Of a stretch of DNA of 64,000 nucleotides, positions 7,452 through 15,435 are shown piece after piece. The notes beneath the pieces are model-generated. The model had not been told where the DNA came from, made no database searches, and worked only from the letters and a program-made list of their open reading frames with translations. The position numbers and the translations under genes were made by a program. How positions within the stretch are numbered: position 1 is the first letter of the stretch; every line of letters begins with the position of its first letter. The DNA is from Rugamonas rivuli (GTDB lineage: Bacteria; Pseudomonadota; Gammaproteobacteria; Burkholderiales; Burkholderiaceae_D), in assembly GCF_009380165.1 (NCBI RefSeq), contig NZ_WHUF01000002.1, forward strand, positions 310,001 to 374,000. The letters are read 5' to 3'.

Positions 7452-8021
7452 TCAGGGGCATAGCGGACTGCCCGGCAGCAGGCCCAGCGACTCGGCCTTG
7501 GCGATGGTGGTTGCTAACGGCAGCGCGCCGGGCACGCTGAACAGCGGCACCATGGTCTGGTAGGCCACCGCGTCGCAGCCGCCATTGCCGTTGGGCGTGC
7601 ACACCCGGGCGCGCACGAAGCGGATGCAGCTGGCGCCGTTCGGGTCGGCGATGCAGTTCAGGCGGGCGCGCGCCACGCAGGCCGGCAGGCTGGCCGTGGG
7701 GATGGGCGTCAGCGTCAGGGCGCCGTTGCCGGCGCGCATCAGCGCCAGGTAGTCGATCTGCACATGGGCGTCGCTCACCGGCTGCCCCATCGTCAGCATG
7801 CCGGGCGTGCTGCGCAACAGCGCCGTCTGGCGCACCTGGTTCATCACGCTCGCGCTGCTGAAGTCGCTCACGGCGGCCATCGCGGCGGCGCGGCGCGTCA
7901 CCTCTTGCAGCGTGTTGAGCAGGTACATCGCGCGCGCCACTTCCATCACCACATACAGCAGCGTAAAAAACACCAGGGCGATCAGGCTGAACTCGACCGT
8001 GACGATGCCGCGCGTCTTCAT
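7452..8021 (-). CDS. TadE-like pseudopilin protein
   Basis: A 189-residue protein with a short basic N-terminus and the TadE motif GIVTVEFSLIALVFFTLLYVV, in which a Glu sits early in the hydrophobic helix as in prepilin-like substrates. The rest is periplasmic and contains several cysteines (CVARARLNCIADPNGASC; CTPNGNGGC) that could form disulphides. The start ATG overlaps the preceding gene's stop as ATGA (8018-8021), so translation is coupled. TadE proteins are minor pseudopilins of tight-adherence (Flp) pili, but no other tad/flp assembly genes are present here. Confidence 0.8.
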   Translation of the reverse strand: MKTRGIVTVEFSLIALVFFTLLYVVMEVARAMYLLNTLQEVTRRAAAMAAVSDFSSASVMNQVRQTALLRSTPGMLTMGQPVSDAHVQIDYLALMRAGNGALTLTPIPTASLPACVARARLNCIADPNGASCIRFVRARVCTPNGNGGCDAVAYQTMVPLFSVPGALPLATTIAKAESLGLLPGSPLCP

Positions 8022-9481
8022 GGCAGCAGCTCGATGGCGCCGCCCAATTCCTGGTCCTGCACGGCGCCGGCGAATTCGGCGTGCAGGGTGGTGGCGGTGG
8101 CGGGCACGGTCATGAAGAACTTGCCGACCGCCAGTACGCTGGCGGTGACGGTGCCGCCGGCCGCCACCGGGCAGGACAGCAGCGCCACGTTGAGCACGCG
8201 GCGCTGGCGCAGCCCCGGCTGGTTGGCGCTGGACGGCGCCTGGAAGTTGGCGCCCACCAGCGCCTGGTAGGGCGGCAGCGCCGGATAGCTGGCCGCCACC
8301 GGCACGCCGGGCGTGTACAGCTGGGCCCAGGTGGCGACGGCGAAAGGGGTATAGCCGCCCGCCGGCTCGGGCGAGCCGGGCGTGTAGGAGCTGTAGGGCA
8401 CGGCCTTGGCGTAGGACCACAAGGGGCCGTAGTCGGCGTTGACGGTGCCGGCCGGCGAGGGCAGGGGATCGGCCACCGTCCACAGCTTGTTGTGGGCGGC
8501 GTCGCCGTACGACTTGGCCGACTGCGTGGTGCGCGGGGTGCTCATCCACGGTATCGCCGCGTAGGCGTAGGCCTTGATGTTGGCGTCGGGCGGGGCGCCG
8601 TTGGGACTGCAGGCGCCGCCCACGTACTGGTCGAAGCGCGAGTTGAGCTGTGGGTAGAGCGTGGCCAGCGGGAAGCCGCGCTTGACCGTGATGGCGCCGC
8701 CCTGCAGGCGCGGCATCTGCAGCGTGCCGGTGCACACATAGGGGCCGGTCACGCTGTCGGCGGTGTTGGCGGCGCTGCCGGTGCTGCCGGGCGGCGACAG
8801 CGGATCGATGACGAAGTGCTCCGCCGCCAGGCCGCTGGCGTTGAGCTGCATCAGGTCGTAGGCGATGCCGCGCCGGAAGCCGTATTCCACCAGTTCGTTG
8901 CGCGCCGGCGGGCCGGGGTTGGCGCGCGAGGCGGCCGGCGTGGCCGACAGCGCGCACACCGCCAGCGGCGTGGCGGCGATGGTCTGGCGTCCGGCCACGG
9001 CGCGTGCCGACGTGGCGAGGTCGGCCAGCGTGCTCGATAGCGCGCGCATGAACACGGTGGCGACCTGGCCGTAGGCGGCGTTCAGCGCGCCGGTGTCGGC
9101 GCGCGCGTACAGCAGGCCGTCCGGCGCGGACTGGGCGCTGGCGGCATCCTGCCATGGCCCGGCCGCGTCCGGCGTCGCGCTGAAGCGCAGGGCCGCGCTG
9201 GACCAGGTGATGGCCAACTGGCCGTGCTGGTAGCGCAGTTCGCTGGCGGCCGTGGCCGCCTTGGTCAGCGCGCTGGCGACGCCGGCCGCGGTTCCGTTGA
9301 GTTCGCGTGCGGCGGCCAGCGCGGTGGCGTCGGCCAGCACTTGCAGTTCGGCCTTGCGGTTGTACAGCTGCCCCAGGTCGAGCGCCATGCCGACGAATAG
9401 CAGCAGGCCGAGCAGGGCCAGGCCGAACATCATGGCAAACGCGCCGCGCTGCCGGCGCGGCCTGCGGCGGTGGGTGTCCAT
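8018..9481 (-). CDS. TadG-like pilus-associated protein
   Basis: A 487-residue protein. Basic start MDTHRRRPRRQRGAFA, then a single hydrophobic helix (MMFGLALLGLLLFVGMALDLG, residues 17-37), and the TadG N-terminal signature YNRKAELQVLADATALAAARELNG. The rest is a large extracytoplasmic region rich in Ala, Pro, Ser and Tyr without a von Willebrand A motif that I can recognise. It forms a two-gene unit with the TadE-like gene. Orphan tadE/tadG pairs of this type are common in Oxalobacteraceae; their role outside a full tad locus is unclear. Confidence 0.8.
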   Translation of the reverse strand: MDTHRRRPRRQRGAFAMMFGLALLGLLLFVGMALDLGQLYNRKAELQVLADATALAAARELNGTAAGVASALTKAATAASELRYQHGQLAITWSSAALRFSATPDAAGPWQDAASAQSAPDGLLYARADTGALNAAYGQVATVFMRALSSTLADLATSARAVAGRQTIAATPLAVCALSATPAASRANPGPPARNELVEYGFRRGIAYDLMQLNASGLAAEHFVIDPLSPPGSTGSAANTADSVTGPYVCTGTLQMPRLQGGAITVKRGFPLATLYPQLNSRFDQYVGGACSPNGAPPDANIKAYAYAAIPWMSTPRTTQSAKSYGDAAHNKLWTVADPLPSPAGTVNADYGPLWSYAKAVPYSSYTPGSPEPAGGYTPFAVATWAQLYTPGVPVAASYPALPPYQALVGANFQAPSSANQPGLRQRRVLNVALLSCPVAAGGTVTASVLAVGKFFMTVPATATTLHAEFAGAVQDQELGGAIELLP

Positions 9482-9651
9482 GCGCGGGCTCCTGATGGTC
9501 GATACCCTTCGATTCTATCCACCTGGAAATATCCGCTTTTGATCGAAGGCAAGCGCCACGCTCCTGACAGAAACTGTCACAGCCTGGTCTTACCATGGTG
9601 TTCATGCGGTGCCGGAAATGAGCGCCGCGCTAACCCACCAGGAGAACATTC

Positions 9652-10023
9652 ATGATCAGCCCTAACTATGTCTTGCTGTACGTCGACGATCCGGTCGCCA
9701 GCGCCGCCTTCTACGCCGACCTGCTGGGCCAGCAGCCGGTGGACACCGCGCCGACCTTCTCGCTGTTCATGCTGGAGAACGGCCTGAGGCTGGGCCTGTG
9801 GTCGCGCCACACGGTGGAGCCGAAGGCGCTGGCTTCCGGCGGCGGCAGCGAGCTGTGCATCAGCGTGGCCGACCGCACGGTGGTCAACGACATGCACGCC
9901 GACTGGTCGGCGCGCGGCGTCGCCATCGCCCAGCGCCCGGTGGCGATGGACTTCGGCTACACCTTCGTCGCCGTCGACCGCGATGGCCACCGCCTGCGCG
10001 TGTTTGTGCGCGAAGGCGAGTAA
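9652..10023 (+). CDS. VOC-superfamily (glyoxalase/bleomycin-resistance fold) protein
   Basis: A 123-residue single-domain VOC protein: NYVLLYVDDPVASAAFYADLLG at the start, FSLFMLENGLRLGLW, and the C-terminal strand-helix unit GYTFVAVDRDGHRLRVFV. The family includes metal-dependent lyases, isomerases, dioxygenases and drug-binding proteins. Typical metal ligands (His near the N-terminus, Glu near the C-terminus) are not obvious, so it may be a binding protein rather than an enzyme. AGGAGAA precedes the ATG. Monocistronic, immediately upstream of the beta-glucoside locus but with that locus's promoter in between. Confidence 0.85.
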   Translation: MISPNYVLLYVDDPVASAAFYADLLGQQPVDTAPTFSLFMLENGLRLGLWSRHTVEPKALASGGGSELCISVADRTVVNDMHADWSARGVAIAQRPVAMDFGYTFVAVDRDGHRLRVFVREGE

Positions 10024-10070
10024 GCGTAATTGGTGGCGCCGGCCTGCCGGCCCGGCTCCACCATTTACGG

Positions 10071-10100
10071 TTGACACTCAAAAACAATGAATGCTATATT
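10071..10100 (+). promoter_or_regulatory. promoter of the sugar-binding protein gene
   Basis: TTGACA (10071-10076) and TATATT (10095-10100) with 18-bp spacing. The LacI-type operator begins 9 bp downstream, over the expected transcription start. Confidence 0.7.
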
Positions 10101-10109
10101 CGTCAACAT

Positions 10110-10131
10110 GGATTGGTAACGTTTCCAATCC
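10110..10131. promoter_or_regulatory. LacI-family operator 1
   Basis: A 22-bp nearly perfect inverted repeat with arms GGATTGG and CCAATCC around the core TGGTAACGTTTCCA, which has the central CG usual in LacI/GalR operators. It matches in its core (TGGWAACGWTTCCA) the second site at 12677-12690. It lies just after a good promoter, where binding would block transcription of the binding-protein gene and perhaps of the LacI gene behind it. Confidence 0.75.
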
Positions 10132-10275
10132 ATGCGTTTCTTCATGACACGCACCCCTCGTCTCTTCGTATCGAAGTTGCCGGCGCCCGGTGGCGCCGGA
10201 TTTTTTACGCTGACGGGGCGGGCGGCGGTCATGCATAATCAAGCGCCGGGAGACATCGGCGTTCAAGGAGACAGG

Positions 10276-11529
10276 ATGACTAAGCAGGGTAGGGGCGGCT
10301 TGGCCGCCGGATGGCTGGCGGCATGGGCGCTGGCGGCAGGCGCCGCCCAGGCGGCCGCGCCGGCCGGCCCCAGGGCCGAGGTGATGCACTGGTGGACGTC
10401 CAGCAGCGAGTCGGCCGCCGTGCGCAAGTTCGCCGAGGCTTACCGCGCCGCCGGCGGCGTCTGGGTCGACACGGCCGTGGCCGGCGCCGACCAGGCCAAG
10501 GCCGTGGCGATCAACCGCATCGTCGGCGGCAATCCGCCCACCGCCGCCCAGTTCAACACCACCAAGCAGTTCCGCGACCTGATCGACCAGGGCTCGCTCA
10601 ACAACGTCGACGACATCGCCGCGCGCGACCACTGGGACCAGCTGATGCCCGGCCCCATGCTCGACGTCATCCGCGTCAACGGCCATTACTACGCGCTGCC
10701 GGTGGACATCCACATGTCGACCTGGATCTGGTATTCGAAGGCGGCGTTCAAGAAGGCCGGCATCGCCAAAGAGCCGGCCACGCCGGACGAGCTGTTCGCC
10801 GCGCTGGACCAGCTGAAGGCGGCCGGCGTGGTCGGCCTGGCCCACGGCGGCCAGCCGTGGCAGGAAAACATCCTGTTCCAGGCCATGCTGGCCAATGTCG
10901 GCGGCAAGCAGCTGTACCTGCAGGTGCTGCGCGACCGCGACCCCAAGGCGCTGAACTCGGAAGCGTTCAAGAAAGTGCTGGTGGCCTTCAAGCGCCTGCA
11001 AAGCTATGTCGACACCGGCTCGCCCAACCGCAACTGGAACGACGCCACGGCCATGCTCATCAGCGGCAAGGCCGGCGTGCAGATCATGGGCGACTGGGCC
11101 AAGGGCGAGTTCGCTGCCGCCAAACAGACCGCCGGCAAGGATTACGGCTGCATCGCCGGCCTCGGCCCGGCCGTGCCCTACCTGATCCAGGGCGACGCCT
11201 TCGTCTTCCCGAAAACCACCAACGCCGACGCCGTCAAGGCGCAGAAGCTGCTGGCCACGTCCATGCTGGCGCCGGCCGCGCAGCTGGAGTTCAGCAAGCT
11301 CAAAGGCTCGCTGCCGGTGCGCAGCGATATCGACGTGGCGTCGATGGACGCCTGCGCCCAGGCCGGCATGGCGATCATGAAGGACAAGTCGCGCCAGGTC
11401 GGCATGATCGAAGTGTTCCTGACGCCGGACCAGAACGGCGCGCTGCAGGATGTGCTGACGGCGTTCTGGAACACGAAGATGCCGGTCGAGAAGGCGCAGA
11501 AAAGCATCGCCGCCGCGCTGCGCGACTGA
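10276..11529 (+). CDS. ABC-type sugar-binding protein (family 1 extracellular solute-binding protein)
   Basis: A 417-residue periplasmic carbohydrate-binding protein: signal peptide ending AAGAAQA, then the family 1 opening VMHWWTSSSESAAVRKFAEAY, WTSSSE being typical for sugar-binding proteins of glucoside transporters. Further conserved parts are PVDIHMSTWIWYSKAAFKKAG and AGVQIMGDWAKGEF. The start at 10276 has AAGGAGA six bases upstream; an in-frame ATG at 10132 lies inside the operator region and lacks a ribosome site. No ABC permease or ATPase gene lies nearby, which is odd; it may share components encoded elsewhere or serve as a sensor protein. Under LacI operator 1. Confidence 0.88.
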   Translation: MTKQGRGGLAAGWLAAWALAAGAAQAAAPAGPRAEVMHWWTSSSESAAVRKFAEAYRAAGGVWVDTAVAGADQAKAVAINRIVGGNPPTAAQFNTTKQFRDLIDQGSLNNVDDIAARDHWDQLMPGPMLDVIRVNGHYYALPVDIHMSTWIWYSKAAFKKAGIAKEPATPDELFAALDQLKAAGVVGLAHGGQPWQENILFQAMLANVGGKQLYLQVLRDRDPKALNSEAFKKVLVAFKRLQSYVDTGSPNRNWNDATAMLISGKAGVQIMGDWAKGEFAAAKQTAGKDYGCIAGLGPAVPYLIQGDAFVFPKTTNADAVKAQKLLATSMLAPAAQLEFSKLKGSLPVRSDIDVASMDACAQAGMAIMKDKSRQVGMIEVFLTPDQNGALQDVLTAFWNTKMPVEKAQKSIAAALRD

Positions 11530-11604
11530 CGCCGCCGCGCTTGTCACCGCCGTATGCCATGGGGTATGCTTGCCGCCGCATAGACTGAACGGATAAGGGG
11601 ACTT

Positions 11605-12630
11605 GTGGCAACCATCAAAGATGTGGCCCGCCTGGCGGGAGTGGGGCTGGGCACCGCGTCGCGCGTGATCAGCGGCAAGGGTTCGGTCTCGCAGGCGACG
11701 CTGGAAAAAGTGCGCGCGGCGATCGACGAGCTGGAGTTCCGCCCCTCGCACGCGGCGCGCACGCTGCTGTCGGGCAGTTCGCAGATGATCGGGGTCTACA
11801 TTCCCTATCTGAGCGGGACGTTTTATACGCCCATCCTGCAGTCGATCTACACCGCGCTGCGGGCCGCAGGCTTGAACATGGTGGTGGCCTTCGGCGTCGG
11901 CGAGGGCGATGCGCGGCAGCAGGCGATCGAGGGCGTGAACTTCCTGATCGAACGCGGCAGCGACGGCCTGATCGTGATGAGCAATGCGCTGGAGGATGAG
12001 GATTTTGTCGCGCTGGGACCGTTCCAGCAGCGGGTGGTGGTGATCAACCACGCCTTCGCCAGCATCGCCGGGCAGTGCTTCACCGTCGACCACGAGGCCG
12101 GCGGCCGGCTGGCGGCGCGCACCTTGCTGGAGCAGGGCCATCGCTGCATCGCGGTGATCGCCGGCCGCGCCAGCGCGCCGGACAACCAGCAGCGCATCGC
12201 CGGTTTTATGGCGGAGCTGGCGGCGGCGGGCATAGACCCGGCCTCGGTGTGGATGGAGGATGGGCAGTTTTCGCCGGAGGGCGGCTGGGCTTGCGCCGAG
12301 CAGCTGATGGCGTCGGGGTACGAATACACGGCGGTGTTCTGCGCCAATGACGAGATGGCGGTGGGCGCCTTGTCCTGCTTCCAGCAGGCCGGGGTGGCGG
12401 TGCCGGAGCAGGTGTCGGTGCTCGGCTACGACGATACGCACAGCGCGGAATTCACCGCGCCGCGCCTGACCAGCGTGCATATCCCGTGGAGCGAGATGAC
12501 CTTGAACGGCTTGAATTACCTGCTCAACCACTGCTATGAGCTGGAGCGCCCGGTGCAGCGCGAGTATGCGCTGCATGTGACGCAGCGGGCCTCGCTGGGG
12601 CCGGCGCCGGACGGCGGTAAAAAGGCGTAA
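11605..12630 (+). CDS. LacI/GalR-family transcriptional regulator of the beta-glucoside locus
   Basis: A 341-residue repressor: N-terminal helix-turn-helix TIKDVARLAGVGLGTASRVIS, hinge helix HAARTLLSG, then a periplasmic-binding-like effector domain (GVYIPYLSG...DGLIVMSN...VLGYDDTHSAEFTAPRLTSV). The start is a GTG at 11605 with AAGGGG upstream; translation from it gives the canonical ATIKDVA beginning. It lies between the sugar-binding protein gene and the glycosidase operon, and each of these units has a matching operator, so it most likely represses both until a glucoside or disaccharide binds. Followed by its own terminator. Confidence 0.93.
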   Translation: MATIKDVARLAGVGLGTASRVISGKGSVSQATLEKVRAAIDELEFRPSHAARTLLSGSSQMIGVYIPYLSGTFYTPILQSIYTALRAAGLNMVVAFGVGEGDARQQAIEGVNFLIERGSDGLIVMSNALEDEDFVALGPFQQRVVVINHAFASIAGQCFTVDHEAGGRLAARTLLEQGHRCIAVIAGRASAPDNQQRIAGFMAELAAAGIDPASVWMEDGQFSPEGGWACAEQLMASGYEYTAVFCANDEMAVGALSCFQQAGVAVPEQVSVLGYDDTHSAEFTAPRLTSVHIPWSEMTLNGLNYLLNHCYELERPVQREYALHVTQRASLGPAPDGGKKA

Positions 12631-12641
12631 AGAATGAGGGT

Positions 12642-12667
12642 GTGCGCTGGTCGCACGCTCTTTTTTT
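12642..12667 (+). terminator. intrinsic terminator after the LacI regulator
   Basis: Perfect stem GTGCG/CGCAC (12642-12656, 5-nt loop CTGGT) followed by a T-tract (12661-12667). Confidence 0.75.
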
Positions 12668-12676
12668 GGTGTATAT

Positions 12677-12690
12677 TGGAAACGATTCCA
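12677..12690. promoter_or_regulatory. LacI-family operator 2
   Basis: TGGAAACGATTCCA, with central CG and the same half-site as operator 1. It overlaps a TATATT -10-like box (12672-12677) and lies 16 bp before the GH5 start codon, fit for repression of the whole glycosidase/permease operon. Confidence 0.75.
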
Positions 12691-12706
12691 CATACGGAGA
12701 TGCTGG

Positions 12707-14041
12707 ATGGTGACAACAAGATTGCTAGGCACCGCCTGGCTGGCGGCGGCCTTGCTGGGCGGCGCGGCGGCGTGGGCGCAAGCGCCCGTGCCCGCGCCCG
12801 CGTCCGCGCTGCCGATGCTGCACACCGAGGGCACGCAGTGGCTGGCGGCCGACGGCAGCCGGCCGGCGCTGCGCGGCGTCAACCTGGGCAACTATCTGAT
12901 CCAGGAGTTCTGGATGATGGGGCAGGGCAGCGCCGGCATCGACGACCAGTGCAAGCTGGAGGCGGTGCTGGACCGCCGCTTCGGCTACGCGGAACGCGAA
13001 CGCCTGTACGCGCTGTACCGCGACAACTGGATCACGCAGCGCGACTGGGACATGCTGCCCAAGATGAAGCTGAACCTGGTGCGCCTGCCCTTCATCTACA
13101 GCGTGGTGGAGGATGAAAAGAACCCGCGCCACCTGCGCGCCGACGCCTGGCGCTATCTGGACAACGCGATAGCCGAAGCCGAGAAGCGCGGCATCTACGT
13201 GATCCTCGACCTGCACGGCGCCGTCGGTTCGCAGGGCTGGGAGCACCACAGCGGCTGCGCCGGCAAGAACAAGTACTGGGACACGCCGGACTACCAAGCC
13301 CGCACCATCTGGCTGTGGCAGCAGATCGCCGCGCGCTACAAGGACCGCGGCGCGGTGGCCGGCTACAGCATCCTCAACGAACCTTGGGGCACGACGCCGG
13401 AAAACCTGGCCGTGGTCATGGGCACGCTGTACCGCGAGATCCGCAAGGTCGATCCGAATCACGTCATCATCCTGCCCGGCCACAGCAAGGGCATAGACGC
13501 CTACGGCAAACCGTCCGAGCATGGCCAGGTCAACGTCGCCTTCGAGATGCATCCGTACCCGGGCCACTTCGGCTGGGGCAAGCCGGGCGCCGAGGTCCAC
13601 CGCGACTGGCTGCAATGCGACGCAGATAAGGGCGGCAAAGGCGGCGTCTGCGCATGGAAGGCGCAGCAGCAGCAGCAACTGAACACCGCCTACTTCATCG
13701 GCGAGTTCCAGCCCTGGGCCTTCATGGGACCGGAGCTGGGCGGCCAGGTCACGCGCGCCACCTACGATACCTACGTCGCCAACGGCTGGGCCTCGACCGC
13801 CTGGTCCTACAAGCTCGTGACCAATCAGGGCGGCCAGGGAAAAGGCACCTGGGGCCTGGTGACGAACGCCCCCGGCGCGAAGATACCCAAGCTCGATTTC
13901 AACACCGCCCCGCTGGCCGAGATCGAAAACCTGTTCCGCCTGTTCGGCAGCGTGCCGTACGAGCCGCAGCAAACCATCATCAAGTGGATGAACGCCAGCG
14001 TTCCGCCTACTCCCTTCGCCCCATCAATAAAAAAACCATGA
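12707..14041 (+). CDS. secreted GH5-family glycoside hydrolase (glucan beta-glucosidase/endoglucanase type)
   Basis: A 444-residue exported hydrolase: signal peptide to about AAWAQA (residue 25), then a clan-A (beta/alpha)8 barrel. The opening LRGVNLGNYLIQEFWM resembles exo-1,3-beta-glucanase-type GH5 enzymes. The catalytic acid is in SILNEPW (Glu225) and the nucleophile in FIGEFQPW (Glu333); HPYPGHF before it is also typical. A run AQQQQQLN precedes the nucleophile strand. ACGGAGA lies 6 bp upstream of the ATG. It is the first gene of the operon and would release oligosaccharides outside the cytoplasm. Exact glucan linkage cannot be told. Confidence 0.88.
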   Translation: MVTTRLLGTAWLAAALLGGAAAWAQAPVPAPASALPMLHTEGTQWLAADGSRPALRGVNLGNYLIQEFWMMGQGSAGIDDQCKLEAVLDRRFGYAERERLYALYRDNWITQRDWDMLPKMKLNLVRLPFIYSVVEDEKNPRHLRADAWRYLDNAIAEAEKRGIYVILDLHGAVGSQGWEHHSGCAGKNKYWDTPDYQARTIWLWQQIAARYKDRGAVAGYSILNEPWGTTPENLAVVMGTLYREIRKVDPNHVIILPGHSKGIDAYGKPSEHGQVNVAFEMHPYPGHFGWGKPGAEVHRDWLQCDADKGGKGGVCAWKAQQQQQLNTAYFIGEFQPWAFMGPELGGQVTRATYDTYVANGWASTAWSYKLVTNQGGQGKGTWGLVTNAPGAKIPKLDFNTAPLAEIENLFRLFGSVPYEPQQTIIKWMNASVPPTPFAPSIKKP

Positions 14042-15402
14042 CCATGATTCTTACCGACCTGCCTACGGCGATCCAGCGTTCCGATTTTGCCAGCGACTTC
14101 CTGTGGGGCGTTTCGACCTCGGCCTACCAGATCGAGGGTGCCGCCGCCGAAGACGGCCGCGTGCCGTCGATCTGGGACACCTTCAGCGAGACCCCGGGCA
14201 AGATCCGCGACGGCGCCACCGGCGCCGTGGCCTGCGACCACTATCACCGCTGGGAGGAAGACCTGGACCTGGCGCAGTCCATGGGCCTGAACTCCTACCG
14301 CTTCTCGATCTCCTGGCCGCGCATCTTCAACGGCGTGGACGCCGAGCCGAACGCCAAGGGCCTGGAGTTCTATTCGAAGCTGGTGGACGGCATGCTGGCG
14401 CGCGGCCTGCAACCGTGGTGCACGCTGTATCACTGGGATCTGCCGCAGTACCTGGAAGACCGTGGCGGCTGGGCCGACCGCGCCACCGTCGACGCCTACC
14501 TGCACTACGTCGACGTGATGAGCAAGCACCTGGGCGGCCGCGTGCAGCACTGGATCACGCACAACGAGCCATGGTGCACGGCCATGCACGGCAACTGGGA
14601 CGGCATGCACGCGCCGGGCAACAAGAGCCTGCCGCTGGCGCTGCAGGTATGCCACAACGTGCTGGTGTCGCACGGCCTGGCCGTGCCGCTGATACGCGCC
14701 AACGTGCCGGGCGCGAAGGTGGGCATCGCCCTGAGCCTGCATCCGGTGCAGGCGGCCAGCGACAGCCTCGCCGACCAGCAGGCCGTGGTGCGCCACGACG
14801 TGCTGCGCAACCGCTGGTTCCTGGACGCGCTGTATGGCCGCGGCTATCCCGAGCTGGCGCTGCAACTGGTCGGCCAGGATGCGCCGACGGTGCTGCCGGG
14901 CGATATGGAGGCCATCGCCGCGCCCATGGATTTCCTCGGCGTGAATTACTACTTCCCCGAGGTGGTGCGGCATGCGCCGGACCAGTATCCGCTGCGGACC
15001 TCCATCGTCTATCCGCAGGACCGCCAGCGCACCGACTTCGGTTGGGAAGTATCGCCGCAAGGCTTGATCGATCTGCTGGAACGCGTGGCACGCGACTACC
15101 CCACCGGCGATTTGTACGTGACCGAAAACGGTTCCTCGTACGACGATCACCTCACCGCCGACGGCGCCGTGAACGACACAGCGCGCCGCGACTACCTGAT
15201 CCGCCACCTGGCCGCCATGCGCGACGCCATCGGCGCCGGCGGCAACATCAAGGGCTATTTCGCCTGGAGCCTGCTGGATAACTTCGAATGGGCGGAAGGC
15301 TATCTGCGCCGCTTCGGCCTGACCTACATCGACTATCCGACGCAGCGCCGCATCCTCAAGCAGAGCGGCCAGTGGTACAGCGCCTTCCTGCGCCAGGCAT
15401 AA
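14038..15402 (+). CDS. GH1-family beta-glucosidase
   Basis: A 454-residue cytoplasmic beta-glucosidase. The GH1 N-terminal signature FLWGVSTSAYQIEGA, the acid/base in THNEPW (Glu177) and the nucleophile in VTENGSSYDD (Glu363) are all present, as is the aglycone-site segment SLLDNFEWAEGY. There is no signal peptide, so it should hydrolyse cellobiose-like disaccharides after uptake. The start ATG at 14038 overlaps the GH5 stop (ATGA), indicating translational coupling; a second ATG two codons later is possible. Confidence 0.93.
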   Translation: MTMILTDLPTAIQRSDFASDFLWGVSTSAYQIEGAAAEDGRVPSIWDTFSETPGKIRDGATGAVACDHYHRWEEDLDLAQSMGLNSYRFSISWPRIFNGVDAEPNAKGLEFYSKLVDGMLARGLQPWCTLYHWDLPQYLEDRGGWADRATVDAYLHYVDVMSKHLGGRVQHWITHNEPWCTAMHGNWDGMHAPGNKSLPLALQVCHNVLVSHGLAVPLIRANVPGAKVGIALSLHPVQAASDSLADQQAVVRHDVLRNRWFLDALYGRGYPELALQLVGQDAPTVLPGDMEAIAAPMDFLGVNYYFPEVVRHAPDQYPLRTSIVYPQDRQRTDFGWEVSPQGLIDLLERVARDYPTGDLYVTENGSSYDDHLTADGAVNDTARRDYLIRHLAAMRDAIGAGGNIKGYFAWSLLDNFEWAEGYLRRFGLTYIDYPTQRRILKQSGQWYSAFLRQA

Positions 15403-15435
15403 AAAACAATATCAACAACGGAGACAAGTACACGA

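Noticed and set aside
13825..15207. Long minus-strand frame across the GH5/GH1 genes
   Set aside because: Shadow of two glycosidase genes whose catalytic residues are all intact on the + strand.
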